Assembly (NCBI GenBank): GCA_045576235.1
Contig: JAZNGA010000010.1
Span: forward strand, 1-25,930
Origin: SIG437 sp045576235
GTDB taxonomy: Bacteria > Bacillota > Clostridia > UBA1381 > UBA9506
Reading direction: 5' to 3'
DNA length: 25,930 bases
Position 1 is the stretch's first letter. Each line of letters starts with the position of its first letter. The notes below the pieces were generated by a model. That model was not told the origin of the DNA and did no database searches. It was given only the letters and a program-made list of their open reading frames with translations. Positions 14,990-22,822 of this stretch are shown piece by piece. The position numbers and the translations under genes were made by a program.

Positions 14990-15670
14990 ATGAAAAAAAT
15001 TAAGGGCGCGATTTTTGATTTAGACGGAACAATTCTCGATTCTATGCACATTTGGCCTCAGATTGACGAAGACTTTCTGGGAAGAAGGGGAATTGCTCTT
15101 CCTGATGACTATGTTAAAGCAATCAGCACGATGGGGTTTCACGAAATCGCAATATATACAAAAGAAAGATTTTCGCTTACGGAGACTCTCGACGAAATAA
15201 AAAATGAGTGGAATGAAATGTCGATTATGGCATATACGACTGCAATAGGCTTAAAGCCGGGAGTAAAAGAGTTTTTAGAGCTTTTAAAAAAAAGCGGAGT
15301 TAAGATGTCTGTTGCAACGGCGTCAAACGAGTTGCTTTTCATGCCTGCGCTTGCAAATAACGGAATTGTTGATTTTTTTGATGCATTCACAACTTTAGCA
15401 GAGGTTAAAAAAGGCAAAGGGTCAAGTGATATATATTTTAAGGCTGCTGAAAAGATTGGCGCGAGTCCTTCTGAATGTGTCGTGTTTGAGGACTTATATG
15501 ACGGGCTCCGCGCAGCGCGAAAGGATGGTTTTTTCACGGTGGGTGTGAAAGAGAAGCTTGCTGTGGTCTCTGAGGAGGAAATTAAGAAAGAATCAGACAT
15601 CTATATCAGCGATTTTTATGAGCTTATGAATAATAAGGAGTTTATCGAAAGGTTAAAAACAAATGCTTAA
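14990..15670 (+). CDS. HAD-superfamily phosphatase (beta-phosphoglucomutase-like)
   Basis: This is a cytoplasmic phosphohydrolase or sugar phosphomutase of HAD subclass IA. Motif I is AIFDLDGTILDS (nucleophile Asp10, acid Asp12), motif II VATAS (104-108), motif III Lys in EVKKGKGSSDIY, and motif IV VVFEDLYDGLRAA. A helical cap lies between motifs I and II. It is 226 aa. A gagggagc site precedes the ATG. The last codons overlap the start of the methyltransferase gene by 8 bases, indicating translational coupling. The substrate cannot be read from sequence. Confidence 0.9.
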   Translation: MKKIKGAIFDLDGTILDSMHIWPQIDEDFLGRRGIALPDDYVKAISTMGFHEIAIYTKERFSLTETLDEIKNEWNEMSIMAYTTAIGLKPGVKEFLELLKKSGVKMSVATASNELLFMPALANNGIVDFFDAFTTLAEVKKGKGSSDIYFKAAEKIGASPSECVVFEDLYDGLRAARKDGFFTVGVKEKLAVVSEEEIKKESDIYISDFYELMNNKEFIERLKTNA

Positions 15671-17057
15671 GAAAAATGAAATTTTAGAAGTGACTTTTGA
15701 TTCGGATTCGGGAAATGGAGCAGGTGTTTGCAGAGTGGACGGCTTGGCAGTTTTTGTGAGCGGAGCAACTCGTGGAGACAGAGCAGAAATTAAAATTGTT
15801 AATGTGAAATCAAGCTATGCGGTGGCAGAGCTTAAAAAAATAATTGAGCCATCTGCTGACAGGGCAGAGGAGTTCTGCATTTCTTCTGCAGAGTGTGGTG
15901 GTTGCGATTTGGCGCATGTGAAATATGGCAGACAGCTTGAAATTAAAAAAGAGCATGTTTTGAGCTGCCTGGAGCGCATTGGAAAGCTGAAAGCAGAGGA
16001 ATTTGATTTTTTTGATACAATAGGAATGGAAAACCCTTGTAAATATCGTAATAAAATGGTTTTTCCCGTGGGCTATGACAAGAAAAAAAGGATTGTCGGA
16101 GGCTTTTATAAGCGTGGGACACATGAGATTAAAGAGCTTAAATCGTGCGCTCAAGGGCCAAAGGAAGCAAGCCTTTTTTTTAATGTCGTTTTGGAACATA
16201 TGAGGGAAAACAATATATCCTGCTATGATGAAAAAACCCACAAAGGTCTCGTCAGACGCGTTTTTGTCCGTTTTGGATTTAGCAGCAAAGAGGCTATGAT
16301 TGTGATTTCTGCAAACGGCAAGAAGCTTTCGAAAGCAGAAAAGCTGATTGAAAAGCTGATTTCAATGGAAAATAGCGGGTTTTCTGTTAAAAGCATAATG
16401 CTGAATGTTAATAAACAAAAGAATAATCTCGTTTTAGGAGAAGAAAACATAACTCTTTACGGAAATGATTACATTTCAGACACACTTTGCGGAGTCACCT
16501 ATAAGATTTCACCAAACAGCTTTTTTCAGGTGAACCCCGTTCAGACCGAGATTTTATATAATAAAGCGATGGAGTTTGCAGACCTTAAAGGAAACGAAAC
16601 TGTGATAGATTTATATTGCGGAATCGGAACAATTTCACTTATGGCGGCAAAATATGCTAAATCTGTTATCGGCGTTGAAATTGTCGAGCAGGCAATAAAA
16701 GATGCTGAAAAAAATGCGAAAGCAAACGGAATCACTAATGCAGAGTTTATTGCGGGAAGCGCCGAAACAATTGCTTCTCAGCTTGCAGAAAGCGGCAAAA
16801 AAGCTGATGTCATCTTCATTGACCCGCCAAGAAAGGGGAGCGATGAAACAACCTTAGATTGCATTGCAAAAATGTCGCCCGAAAAAATCGTTTATGTCTC
16901 CTGCAATCCTGCAACGCTTGCACGAGATTTGTCATATCTGAAATCAAAAGGATATGAGACAAAAAAAGTTCAGCCTGTGGATATGTTCCCTAACACGAGC
17001 CATGTCGAAACTGTTGTTCTTTTAAAACGAGCAGATTCCACAACTAAGTTTGCCTGA
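15663..17057 (+). CDS. rlmD: 23S rRNA uracil-C5 methyltransferase, RlmD/RumA family
   Basis: This is a SAM-dependent RNA m5U methyltransferase. An N-terminal TRAM domain (about residues 1-60) is followed by the [4Fe-4S] cysteines Cys72, Cys78, Cys81 and Cys162. The SAM motif is DLYCGIGT (316-323), IDPPRKG lies at 386-392, and the catalytic Cys414 is in VSCNPATLARDL; the end HVETVVLL is the family's terminal motif. The protein continues with a short tail, KRADSTTKFA, whose last codons and stop lie in the first bases of hairpin array 2. Paralogues in Gram-positive bacteria also modify U747, so the precise target base is open. The start overlaps the HAD gene by 8 bases. Length 464 aa. Confidence 0.92.
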   Translation: MLKKNEILEVTFDSDSGNGAGVCRVDGLAVFVSGATRGDRAEIKIVNVKSSYAVAELKKIIEPSADRAEEFCISSAECGGCDLAHVKYGRQLEIKKEHVLSCLERIGKLKAEEFDFFDTIGMENPCKYRNKMVFPVGYDKKKRIVGGFYKRGTHEIKELKSCAQGPKEASLFFNVVLEHMRENNISCYDEKTHKGLVRRVFVRFGFSSKEAMIVISANGKKLSKAEKLIEKLISMENSGFSVKSIMLNVNKQKNNLVLGEENITLYGNDYISDTLCGVTYKISPNSFFQVNPVQTEILYNKAMEFADLKGNETVIDLYCGIGTISLMAAKYAKSVIGVEIVEQAIKDAEKNAKANGITNAEFIAGSAETIASQLAESGKKADVIFIDPPRKGSDETTLDCIAKMSPEKIVYVSCNPATLARDLSYLKSKGYETKKVQPVDMFPNTSHVETVVLLKRADSTTKFA

Positions 17058-17215
17058 CGGCAAGTGAAGTTATCTAAAGATAGTGAAGTTTACTTTGTAA
17101 GTGAAGTTGCACCTTGCGGTGCAGTGGCAAATTTAACTTCACTTTGTTCGCAAGAACAAAACTTCACTGTGAGCAAAGCGAACTACTTCACTTTTGCATA
17201 AGCAAAAACTTCACC
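17051..17215 (+). repeat. Hairpin array 2 (aagtgaagtt / aacttcac spacers)
   Basis: This has the same architecture as array 1 with another spacer. The left half has aagtgaagtt at 17062-17071 and 17099-17108, with tagtgaagtt at 17081-17090. The right half has the inverse, aacttcac, at 17135-17142, 17160-17167 and 17207-17214, with a variant tacttcac at 17184-17191. Stems: tgcc/ggca (17051-17062), tatc/gata (17071-17082), ttac/gtaa (17090-17100), tgcacc/ggtgca (17108-17123), a centre gtggcaaattt (17124-17134), tttgttc/gaacaaa (17143-17160), a degenerate gtgagcaaagcgaac unit (17169-17183) and ttttgc/gcaaaa (17192-17207). It supplies the stop codon of the methyltransferase gene and abuts a truncated GNAT gene. 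There is no helper gene and no clear promoter. Confidence 0.9.
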
Positions 17216-17220
17216 AAAAG

Positions 17221-17493
17221 GAGTGTGCGGAAACTGAATATTGGATTGAGAAGCTTGTTGGTTTTGCGAGGGTGATTTCAGATTTTGCAACAACATATTA
17301 TCTCTGTGATGTCGTTATCGACAAAAAATATCAGAACCGTGGTCTTGGAAAAACCTTGGTTTCATATATTGTAGAGTCGAAGGAATATTGTGGCTTAAGA
17401 GGAGTCTTAATAACCCGCGACGCCCATTCTCTCTATGAAAAATTTGGTTATCAGACAATTGATGGCAGAGCCATGGTTAAAGAAGTGAATTGA
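17221..17493 (+). pseudogene. N-terminally truncated GNAT acetyltransferase
   Basis: The C-terminal part of a GNAT N-acetyltransferase survives: IEKLVGFARVISD, then CDVVIDKKYQNRGLGKTLVSYIV (the acetyl-CoA loop, R/Q-x-x-G-x-G/A type, is QNRGLG), then GVLITRDAHSLYEKFGYQ. Roughly the first 40-50 residues of a normal ~135-aa member are missing. Immediately upstream lies the right end of hairpin array 2. A TTG at 17194 in the last hairpin unit could open the frame but has no ribosome-binding site; an aaaaggag sequence at 17216-17223 is not followed by an in-frame ATG, GTG or TTG at proper distance. I infer that insertion of the array, or a deletion next to it, removed the 5' part. Confidence 0.75.
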
Positions 17494-17526
17494 TAAAACA
17501 ATGAAATTATTGCTTATATAAAAAAT

Positions 17527-17558
17527 AACGGACACACTCTTTTTGTGTCCGTTGTTTT
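17527..17558. terminator. Bidirectional terminator
   Basis: The stem aacggacac (17527-17535) / gtgtccgtt (17545-17553) is followed by gttttt on the plus side and by atttttt on the minus strand. It serves the GNAT remnant and the minus-strand HAD gene. Confidence 0.9.
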
Positions 17559-17561
17559 TCA

Positions 17562-18203
17562 TCACACAAATTTTAAAATGTCATCAACATTTTCGGCGAT
17601 ATATGTTGCGCCTGCTTCTGTCAGCTCGTCTTTGCTTCCGTAGCCATAGAGCACGCCGATTGAATCTATTGAAAATTTTTTTGCGCCCTCTATATCGTGA
17701 TATCTGTCACCGACCATCACGGCAGTCCGTGCATCTCTGATGCCGAAGGAGTCAATTGCATATTTAATCACGGCATCTTTTTGGTTTCTTGACTCATCCA
17801 TTGTCGCACCTGCAATAAAATCAAAATAGTCAAACAAGCCAAAATGCTTTAAAATTCTGATGGCAAATTGCTCGGGCTTGGCTGTTGCTAAAACAATGTT
17901 TCTATCCATGGCTTTGAGTTGTTTTAAGATATCCTCCACACCATCGTAGACGATGTTTTCAAAAATGCCTTTTTCTGAAAAATATTCTCTATAGAAAGCA
18001 AGCGCTTTTTCGCTCTCATCTTTTGAAAAACCATAAAATTCAGAAAAGGCGTCAAGGAGCGGAGGACCGACAAATCTGAAAAGCTCTTCCCGTGATTTAG
18101 CCTCTATGCCAAATTTTTTCAAAGCATAGGAGACAGAGTTAGTTATGCCTATTCCTGAATCTGTGAGCGTTCCGTCTAAGTCGAAGAGAATTGTTTTATA
18201 CAT
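17562..18203 (-). CDS. HAD-superfamily phosphatase (phosphoglycolate phosphatase-like)
   Basis: Motif I is LFDLDGTLTDS (nucleophile Asp8, Asp10), followed by a helical cap (FVGPPLLDAF, FYGFSKDE), motif II VLATAKP, motif III Lys in SRNQKDAVIKYAI and motif IV VMVGDRYHDIEGA. The protein is 213 aa, subclass IA, in the Gph/PpaX neighbourhood; the substrate is not certain. On the minus strand, gaggtaattt precedes the ATG at 18203. It lies 67 bases after the proline symporter gene but is separated from it by a terminator hairpin, so some read-through or a promoter inside that gap would be needed; I see no clear promoter there. Confidence 0.9.
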   Translation of the reverse strand: MYKTILFDLDGTLTDSGIGITNSVSYALKKFGIEAKSREELFRFVGPPLLDAFSEFYGFSKDESEKALAFYREYFSEKGIFENIVYDGVEDILKQLKAMDRNIVLATAKPEQFAIRILKHFGLFDYFDFIAGATMDESRNQKDAVIKYAIDSFGIRDARTAVMVGDRYHDIEGAKKFSIDSIGVLYGYGSKDELTEAGATYIAENVDDILKFV

Positions 18204-18213
18204 AAATTACCTC

Positions 18214-18256
18214 ATAATTAAAAATGCAGTAATCAGCAGATAAAACTGATTACTGC
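18214..18256 (-). terminator. Terminator of the proline symporter gene
   Basis: A perfect 11-bp stem, gcagtaatcag (18226-18236) / ctgattactgc (18246-18256), is followed on the minus strand by atttttaatta. The plus side also has a T-run, so it may act both ways. Confidence 0.85.
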
Positions 18257-18270
18257 GTTAATTTTTTTGG

Positions 18271-19803
18271 TTAGTCGTCGATTGAGTTATCAGTTGCCTT
18301 TTCAAAAATTGCCACAACCTCATCAGAAGGAGCTTTATCAATTAAGGTAACAACAACACAAGCTAAAGCACCAATGATGAAACCAGGGATGATTTCATAA
18401 ACTCCCGTGATTGCAGTGAGCGTTGAGCCTGCAACAGGAAGCCATAGCCAAAGCATGTCAACAACTGCGCCAACGATGATGCCGGCAACTGCACCTTTAT
18501 ATGTAAATCTCTTCCAGAAAAGTGACAGTAAAACTGCGGGGCCGAAAGCGGCACCAAAAATTCCCCAAGCATTTGACACAAGGTCCATGATAGCCTGAGC
18601 AGCCTTGCCTTTGCTGCTTGCGATAAAGAAAGCAATAACAGCGATGATAAGAACAATTATGCGGCTAACCCAGAGCATTTCTTTGTTTGAAGCATTTTTT
18701 CTGACGATTGGTTTATAAAGGTCAGAAGAAAATGACGATGCAGCAACGAGGAGCTGTGAGTCAGCAGTTGACATTGAAGCTGCAATAATTGCTGCAAGCA
18801 AGAGGCCTGCGATGAATGACGGGAACACATCACGAGCAAGCTCAACAAAGATGAGCGACTGTTTTCCTTCGCTTAAGAGTTTAGCTGAAAGGTCTGTTCC
18901 GTCAGCATAGAGGAACATTCTTCCAAAATATGCGATAACAATTGTTGCTGCAAGTGAAAGAACAACCCAAATGATTGCAACTGTTGCTGATTTTTTAACC
19001 ATTGAAGGCTTTTCGATAGCCATAAATCTTACGATGATGTGTGGCATTCCGAAATATCCGAGTCCCCAGCCTAAGCCTGATAAAATATCCTGCCAGCTTG
19101 CGTTGAAGAAGTTTGCAACAAACTTAAACTCTTCGCCGTTTGGTCCTTTGTAAATTGTTGAAAGAGCAGAGGGGTCAAGATCTTTGACAAATCCTACAAC
19201 AAGCGGAACAATCAAGAGTGCGGCAAGCATTAAAAGCCCCTGGAAAAAGTCAGTCCAGCAAACTGCGTTGAATCCACCGAGGAATGTATATACAACAACG
19301 ATTGCCGCAAATATGAGCATTGCGTTCGTTCTTGTGAGCTCAGGAACAAGTGTTGTGAAAACATCAGCGCCTGCGACAAAAGCAGAAGCAACATAAATTG
19401 TGAAGCACACAAGGAAAACTGTTGCACAGATTATGCTCACCGCATGGCTTTTTGACGCAAAACGGTTTGATAAATATTGCGGAAGTGTGATTGAATCGTT
19501 TGCAGCTTTTGAAAATTTACGGAGTCTTTTAGCAACTAAAATCCAGTTTGCTGCTGTTCCGATAGCAAGACCGATGCCAATCCATGCCTGACCAAAACCA
19601 AAAGCAAGGATGCTTCCGGGGAGGCCCATTAAAAGCCAGGCGCTCATATCTGATGCCTGCGCGCTCATAGCGGTTACCCAAGGGCCCATGGCACGACCGC
19701 CGAGGAAATAATCTTTTTCAGATACGCTTTTAGACTTAATGAAAAAGAAAAGTCCTATGAAAATCATAGCTACAAAGTAAAGTGCGAATGCAAAAATGTC
19801 CAT
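18271..19803 (-). CDS. putP: Sodium/proline symporter
   Basis: This is an inner-membrane Na+-coupled transporter of the SSS family (PutP). The N-terminus shows SEKDYFLGGRAMGPWVTAMSAQASDMSAWLLMGLPG, the strongly conserved PutP Na+/substrate region; later come AFVAGADVF, TFLGGFNAVCWTDFFQG (TM6-7 region), LGYFGMPHIIVRFMAI and AAIIAASMSTADSQLLVAASSFSSD. About 13 hydrophobic segments are visible over 510 aa, the usual length. An aaaggaga site lies ahead of the ATG. It is downstream of a TetR-type gene in the same direction. Proline could serve as osmolyte or Stickland acceptor; no proline catabolic gene is nearby. Confidence 0.93.
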   Translation of the reverse strand: MDIFAFALYFVAMIFIGLFFFIKSKSVSEKDYFLGGRAMGPWVTAMSAQASDMSAWLLMGLPGSILAFGFGQAWIGIGLAIGTAANWILVAKRLRKFSKAANDSITLPQYLSNRFASKSHAVSIICATVFLVCFTIYVASAFVAGADVFTTLVPELTRTNAMLIFAAIVVVYTFLGGFNAVCWTDFFQGLLMLAALLIVPLVVGFVKDLDPSALSTIYKGPNGEEFKFVANFFNASWQDILSGLGWGLGYFGMPHIIVRFMAIEKPSMVKKSATVAIIWVVLSLAATIVIAYFGRMFLYADGTDLSAKLLSEGKQSLIFVELARDVFPSFIAGLLLAAIIAASMSTADSQLLVAASSFSSDLYKPIVRKNASNKEMLWVSRIIVLIIAVIAFFIASSKGKAAQAIMDLVSNAWGIFGAAFGPAVLLSLFWKRFTYKGAVAGIIVGAVVDMLWLWLPVAGSTLTAITGVYEIIPGFIIGALACVVVTLIDKAPSDEVVAIFEKATDNSIDD

Positions 19804-19845
19804 TAAAAAATCTCCTTTTTTTATATTTTTTTATTTTCTTTTGCT

Positions 19846-19874
19846 ATTTTACCACAAAAAAATAAGAAAATCAA
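19846..19874 (-). promoter_or_regulatory. Promoter of putP
   Basis: On the minus strand, TTGATT (19874-19869) and TAAAAT (19851-19846) are 17 bases apart, with a TG before the -10. A partly symmetrical stretch, gactatattctatactatgg (19890-19909), lies just upstream and could be an operator. Confidence 0.55.
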
Positions 19875-19965
19875 TAGAGAACTAAGTTTAGACTATATTC
19901 TATACTATGGTCTCCTGTGATTTTCTTTAAATACTGTTAAAATGAGTATTTTTTTAAAGACTATT

Positions 19966-20550
19966 TTAAAGACGAATTCCTGATAAAATTATGGGCATGG
20001 TTGTTTTTGCGTGTGCGCAAAGCGAATATTCCCCGTTGCACAGACACCAGTCATAAATCAGGGCGCGTTCACACATAGCATAAAGCTTGACAATTTCATT
20101 TGCGGTCACTGTATCAATGAGTTCGCCTTTTTCCTGACCTTCTGAAACGATTTTCCTGAGCAGTTTATAATAAAGCCTTTTATTATCAAGAAGATGTTTT
20201 TCGCCTTTTGTGATGAGCTGAGTTGAGTAGAGCTTAGTGAGAAGCTCAATGTCAATTCTGTCTTCAATTATTGTAAAAAGTTCGCGGTTTAAGTGCAGAA
20301 GCTTATCAAAGCTCGACATGTCAGACGGAAGACTTTCTTTAAGTCTTGCATATTCTTCATCAAAAATGTAGGCAAGTGAACCCAAAAGAGCGTCCTTTCC
20401 TTCAAAATAGTGATAAAATGAACCCTTTGAAGTTCCTGATTTTTCGATGATTTCTTCAACCGTTGTGTTATCGTAGCCTTGTTCATAAAATAAATCCCAC
20501 GCGGCTGTGATAATTTTGCCCTTTGTGTTTTTTTCATTTTTTCGTGACAT
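19966..20550 (-). CDS. TetR-family transcriptional regulator
   Basis: The N-terminal helix-turn-helix is textbook TetR: KIITAAWDLFYEQGYDNTTVEEIIEKSGTSKGSFYHYFEGKDALL. The C-terminal ligand-binding part (~140 residues) is helical and variable, ending in LSGIRL. I start at the ATG at 20550, about 8 bases after aaagga; the ATG at 20559 touches that site. The length is 194 aa. It is divergent from the uracil permease gene and upstream of the proline symporter on the same strand, so either may be its target; sequence alone does not decide. Confidence 0.9.
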   Translation of the reverse strand: MSRKNEKNTKGKIITAAWDLFYEQGYDNTTVEEIIEKSGTSKGSFYHYFEGKDALLGSLAYIFDEEYARLKESLPSDMSSFDKLLHLNRELFTIIEDRIDIELLTKLYSTQLITKGEKHLLDNKRLYYKLLRKIVSEGQEKGELIDTVTANEIVKLYAMCERALIYDWCLCNGEYSLCAHAKTTMPIILSGIRL

Positions 20551-20601
20551 ATTTTTCATCCTTTAAATAATTGTAAAAACTAAAAAAGTTCAGATGCTTC
20601 C

Positions 20602-20630
20602 ATTCTAACATACTAAACGAAAAATTACAA
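20602..20630 (-). promoter_or_regulatory. Promoter of the TetR-type gene
   Basis: On the minus strand, TTGTAA (20630-20625) and TAGAAT (20607-20602) are separated by 17 bases. Confidence 0.55.
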
Positions 20631-20684
20631 CAATTAGATATCTTTAATTTCAAGTAATATTTTTTTCAAATTGCACAAAAACTA

Positions 20685-20713
20685 TTGACATTTTTAAGAA
20701 AATAATGTATATT
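20685..20713 (+). promoter_or_regulatory. Promoter of uraA-upp
   Basis: TTGACA (20685-20690) and TATATT (20708-20713) are separated by 17 bases. Confidence 0.85.
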
Positions 20714-20721
20714 TTAACATA

Positions 20722-20745
20722 GATAAAAACAAGTCAGTTTTTATC
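20722..20745 (+). promoter_or_regulatory. Palindrome at the 5' end of the uraA leader
   Basis: A perfect 9-bp inverted repeat, gataaaaac (20722-20730) / gtttttatc (20737-20745) with loop aagtca, begins at or just after the expected transcription start. No T-run follows and I find no PyrR-type binding loop, so it is either an operator for a repressor (the divergent TetR protein is the obvious candidate) or a 5' stabilising hairpin. Confidence 0.5.
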
Positions 20746-20779
20746 AGAAAATATCAAAATTATTAGGGGGAATTTTTTA

Positions 20780-22123
20780 ATGAAACTGATCTATGGTGTT
20801 GAGGACAAACCTAAATTCAATCAGATTTTGATTTTTGCTTTTCAGCAGCTTTTGGCTATTTTAGCTGCAACCATCGCTGTTCCGGCAATCATCGGAAACG
20901 GAATGTCGCAGTCTGCGGCGCTCTTTGGTGCAGGTGTGGGAACAATTATCTATCAGCTTTTCACAAAGTTTAAAAGCCCTGTTTTCCTTGGCTCTTCGTT
21001 TGCGTTCATCGGCTCAATGTTTGCCGCTTTTGCAGGTGCCGCATCCATTGAAGCAGGCTATGCGGGACTGATCTTAGGTGCTGGTTTTGCAGGCCTTGTA
21101 TATGTTGTAATCGCTTTAGTAGTTAAATTTGCGGGTGTAAACTGGATAAACCGTCTTATGCCGGCTGTTGTAATCGGTCCGACTGTTGCAATCATAGGTC
21201 TTTCTCTTGCAGGAAATGCTGTTGGCGATGTTTTGAAGTTCGCTGAATTTGATGCGGCAAATTCTGTATATATGATGGGAGCAAAGGGCTGGATAGGCTT
21301 TGGCTGTGCCATGATTACAATCTTAGGAGTAATCTTAAGCTCTGTTTATGGTAAAAAAGGATTAAAGCTGATTCCTTTCATCATCGGTATTTTAGCAGGT
21401 TATGTTGTTGCTGCAATCTTCACGGTTATCGGCATAACAACAGGAAATGAAACTCTTCAGATAATTAACTTCGGTCTCTTTGAAAACATGCAGTGGTATC
21501 CTGATTTCACATTCTTAAAAGCTGCAAAGGGCTTCTCGGAAATTGACGGTCAGTTTATCGCAACAGTTGCAGTTGCATATATTCCTGTTGCTTTCGTTGT
21601 TTTTGCAGAACATATTGCAGACCATAAAAATCTTTCAAGCATCATAGACAGAGAGCTTTTAGAAGAGCCCGGCCTCCATAGAACACTTCTAGGTGATGGT
21701 GTTGGTTCAATTGTGGGTGCTTTCTTCGGAGGATGCCCGAATACTACATATGGCGAATCTGTTGGTTGTGTTGCAATCACAAAAAATGCTTCAATCGTGA
21801 CAATCATCACAACAGCAATCATTGCAATAATTGCTTCGTTCATTGCTCCGTTTGTGACATTCTTAGCAACAATTCCTGCATGCGTAATGGGCGGTGTCTG
21901 CATCACACTTTATGGATTTATCGCAGTGTCAGGTCTTAAGATGATTCAGAATGTTAATCTTTCAAACAACAAGAACCTTTTCGTTGTATCAATTATTCTC
22001 ATAACGGGTATCGGTGGAATGGCTATTCAGATTGGTGCAGTTAAAATCACAACAATCGCATGTGCATTAATTCTCGGAATCATCACAAACCTTGTAGTTT
22101 CAAAGGGTAAGGAAGAAGAATAA
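20780..22123 (+). CDS. uraA: Uracil permease (NCS2 family)
   Basis: This is a membrane uracil:H+ symporter. The start YGVEDKPKFNQILIFAFQQLLAILAATIAVPAIIG is typical of UraA/PyrP, with TM1 following. Further marks are the VFAEHIADHKNLSSIIDRELLEEPGLHRTLLGDGVGSIVGAFFGGCPNTTYGESVG stretch, which holds the transport-essential Glu and the NTTYGE motif. It is 447 aa with about 14 hydrophobic segments. An aggggg ribosome-binding site precedes the ATG. The upp gene follows 15 bases later, making a two-gene uracil salvage operon. Confidence 0.95.
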   Translation: MKLIYGVEDKPKFNQILIFAFQQLLAILAATIAVPAIIGNGMSQSAALFGAGVGTIIYQLFTKFKSPVFLGSSFAFIGSMFAAFAGAASIEAGYAGLILGAGFAGLVYVVIALVVKFAGVNWINRLMPAVVIGPTVAIIGLSLAGNAVGDVLKFAEFDAANSVYMMGAKGWIGFGCAMITILGVILSSVYGKKGLKLIPFIIGILAGYVVAAIFTVIGITTGNETLQIINFGLFENMQWYPDFTFLKAAKGFSEIDGQFIATVAVAYIPVAFVVFAEHIADHKNLSSIIDRELLEEPGLHRTLLGDGVGSIVGAFFGGCPNTTYGESVGCVAITKNASIVTIITTAIIAIIASFIAPFVTFLATIPACVMGGVCITLYGFIAVSGLKMIQNVNLSNNKNLFVVSIILITGIGGMAIQIGAVKITTIACALILGIITNLVVSKGKEEE

Positions 22124-22138
22124 TCTAAGGAGAAAATC

Positions 22139-22768
22139 ATGAGCAACATAAAAGTATTTGACCATCCGCTGATTCAGCACAAAACAACAATTTTAAGACA
22201 AAAAGACACAACAAACAAAGCATTTCGTGAGTTGGTGGAAGAAATAACGATGCTTATGTGTTATGAAGCACTCAGAGATTTGCCTTTAGAGGATGTTGAG
22301 ATAGAAACACCTATCCAGAAAACAACTCAGAAAATGATAAAGGGCAAAAAGCTCGCAGTAGTGCCGATTTTAAGAGCAGGTCTTGGAATGGTTAACGGTC
22401 TTTTAAGACTTGTTCCTTCCGCTAAAGTGGGACATATTGGAATGTATCGTGATGAAGAAACGATGCTTCCGCAGGAATATTATTGCAAGCTCCCGCCCGA
22501 CATTGACAAAAGGCTTATCGTGGTGGTTGACCCGATGCTTGCAACAGGCGGTTCTGCTATTGATGCCGTGAGACAGATTAAGTCTTATGGAGGAAAACAC
22601 ATCAAATTCCTTTGTCTGATAGCGGCGCCTGAAGGAATTGAGGCTTTAAAGAAAGAACATCCCGACATTGAAATCTATTGCGCTAATGTTGACGAAGGTC
22701 TCAATGAAAACTGCTATATAGTCCCCGGTCTTGGTGATGCAGGTGACAGAATCTTTGGAACAAAATAA
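22139..22768 (+). CDS. upp: Uracil phosphoribosyltransferase
   Basis: The enzyme converts uracil and PRPP to UMP, trapping the uracil imported by UraA. Motifs: HPLIQHKTTILRQKDT near the start, VPILRAGLGMVNGLL (76-90), the PRPP loop VVVDPMLATGGSA, and CLIAAPEGIEAL; the C-terminus YIVPGLGDAGDRIFGT is the conserved uracil-binding end. It is 209 aa, the exact family size. A taaggaga site precedes the ATG, and a long terminator follows. Confidence 0.97.
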   Translation: MSNIKVFDHPLIQHKTTILRQKDTTNKAFRELVEEITMLMCYEALRDLPLEDVEIETPIQKTTQKMIKGKKLAVVPILRAGLGMVNGLLRLVPSAKVGHIGMYRDEETMLPQEYYCKLPPDIDKRLIVVVDPMLATGGSAIDAVRQIKSYGGKHIKFLCLIAAPEGIEALKKEHPDIEIYCANVDEGLNENCYIVPGLGDAGDRIFGTK

Positions 22769-22780
22769 CTAAATTTACAA

Positions 22781-22822
22781 AAGGGATTAAGACAACTGTT
22801 GTCTTAATCCCTTCGTTTTTTA
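22781..22822. terminator. Terminator between upp and murD
   Basis: A perfect 15-bp stem (22781-22795 with 22799-22813) with a tight ctg loop is followed by cgttttttatt. Lying between convergent stops, it probably also ends murD, though the T-run on the minus side is weak. Confidence 0.9.

Noticed and set aside
19928..19955. Terminator downstream of the TetR-type gene
   Set aside because: An aaatact/agtattt stem exists, but its T-run is on the plus side, where no gene ends; it does not fit termination on the minus strand.
20714..20779. PyrR attenuator or purine/pyrimidine riboswitch ahead of uraA
   Set aside because: There is no terminator T-run and no PyrR binding-loop sequence; the leader is only ~60 bases with a single AT-rich hairpin.
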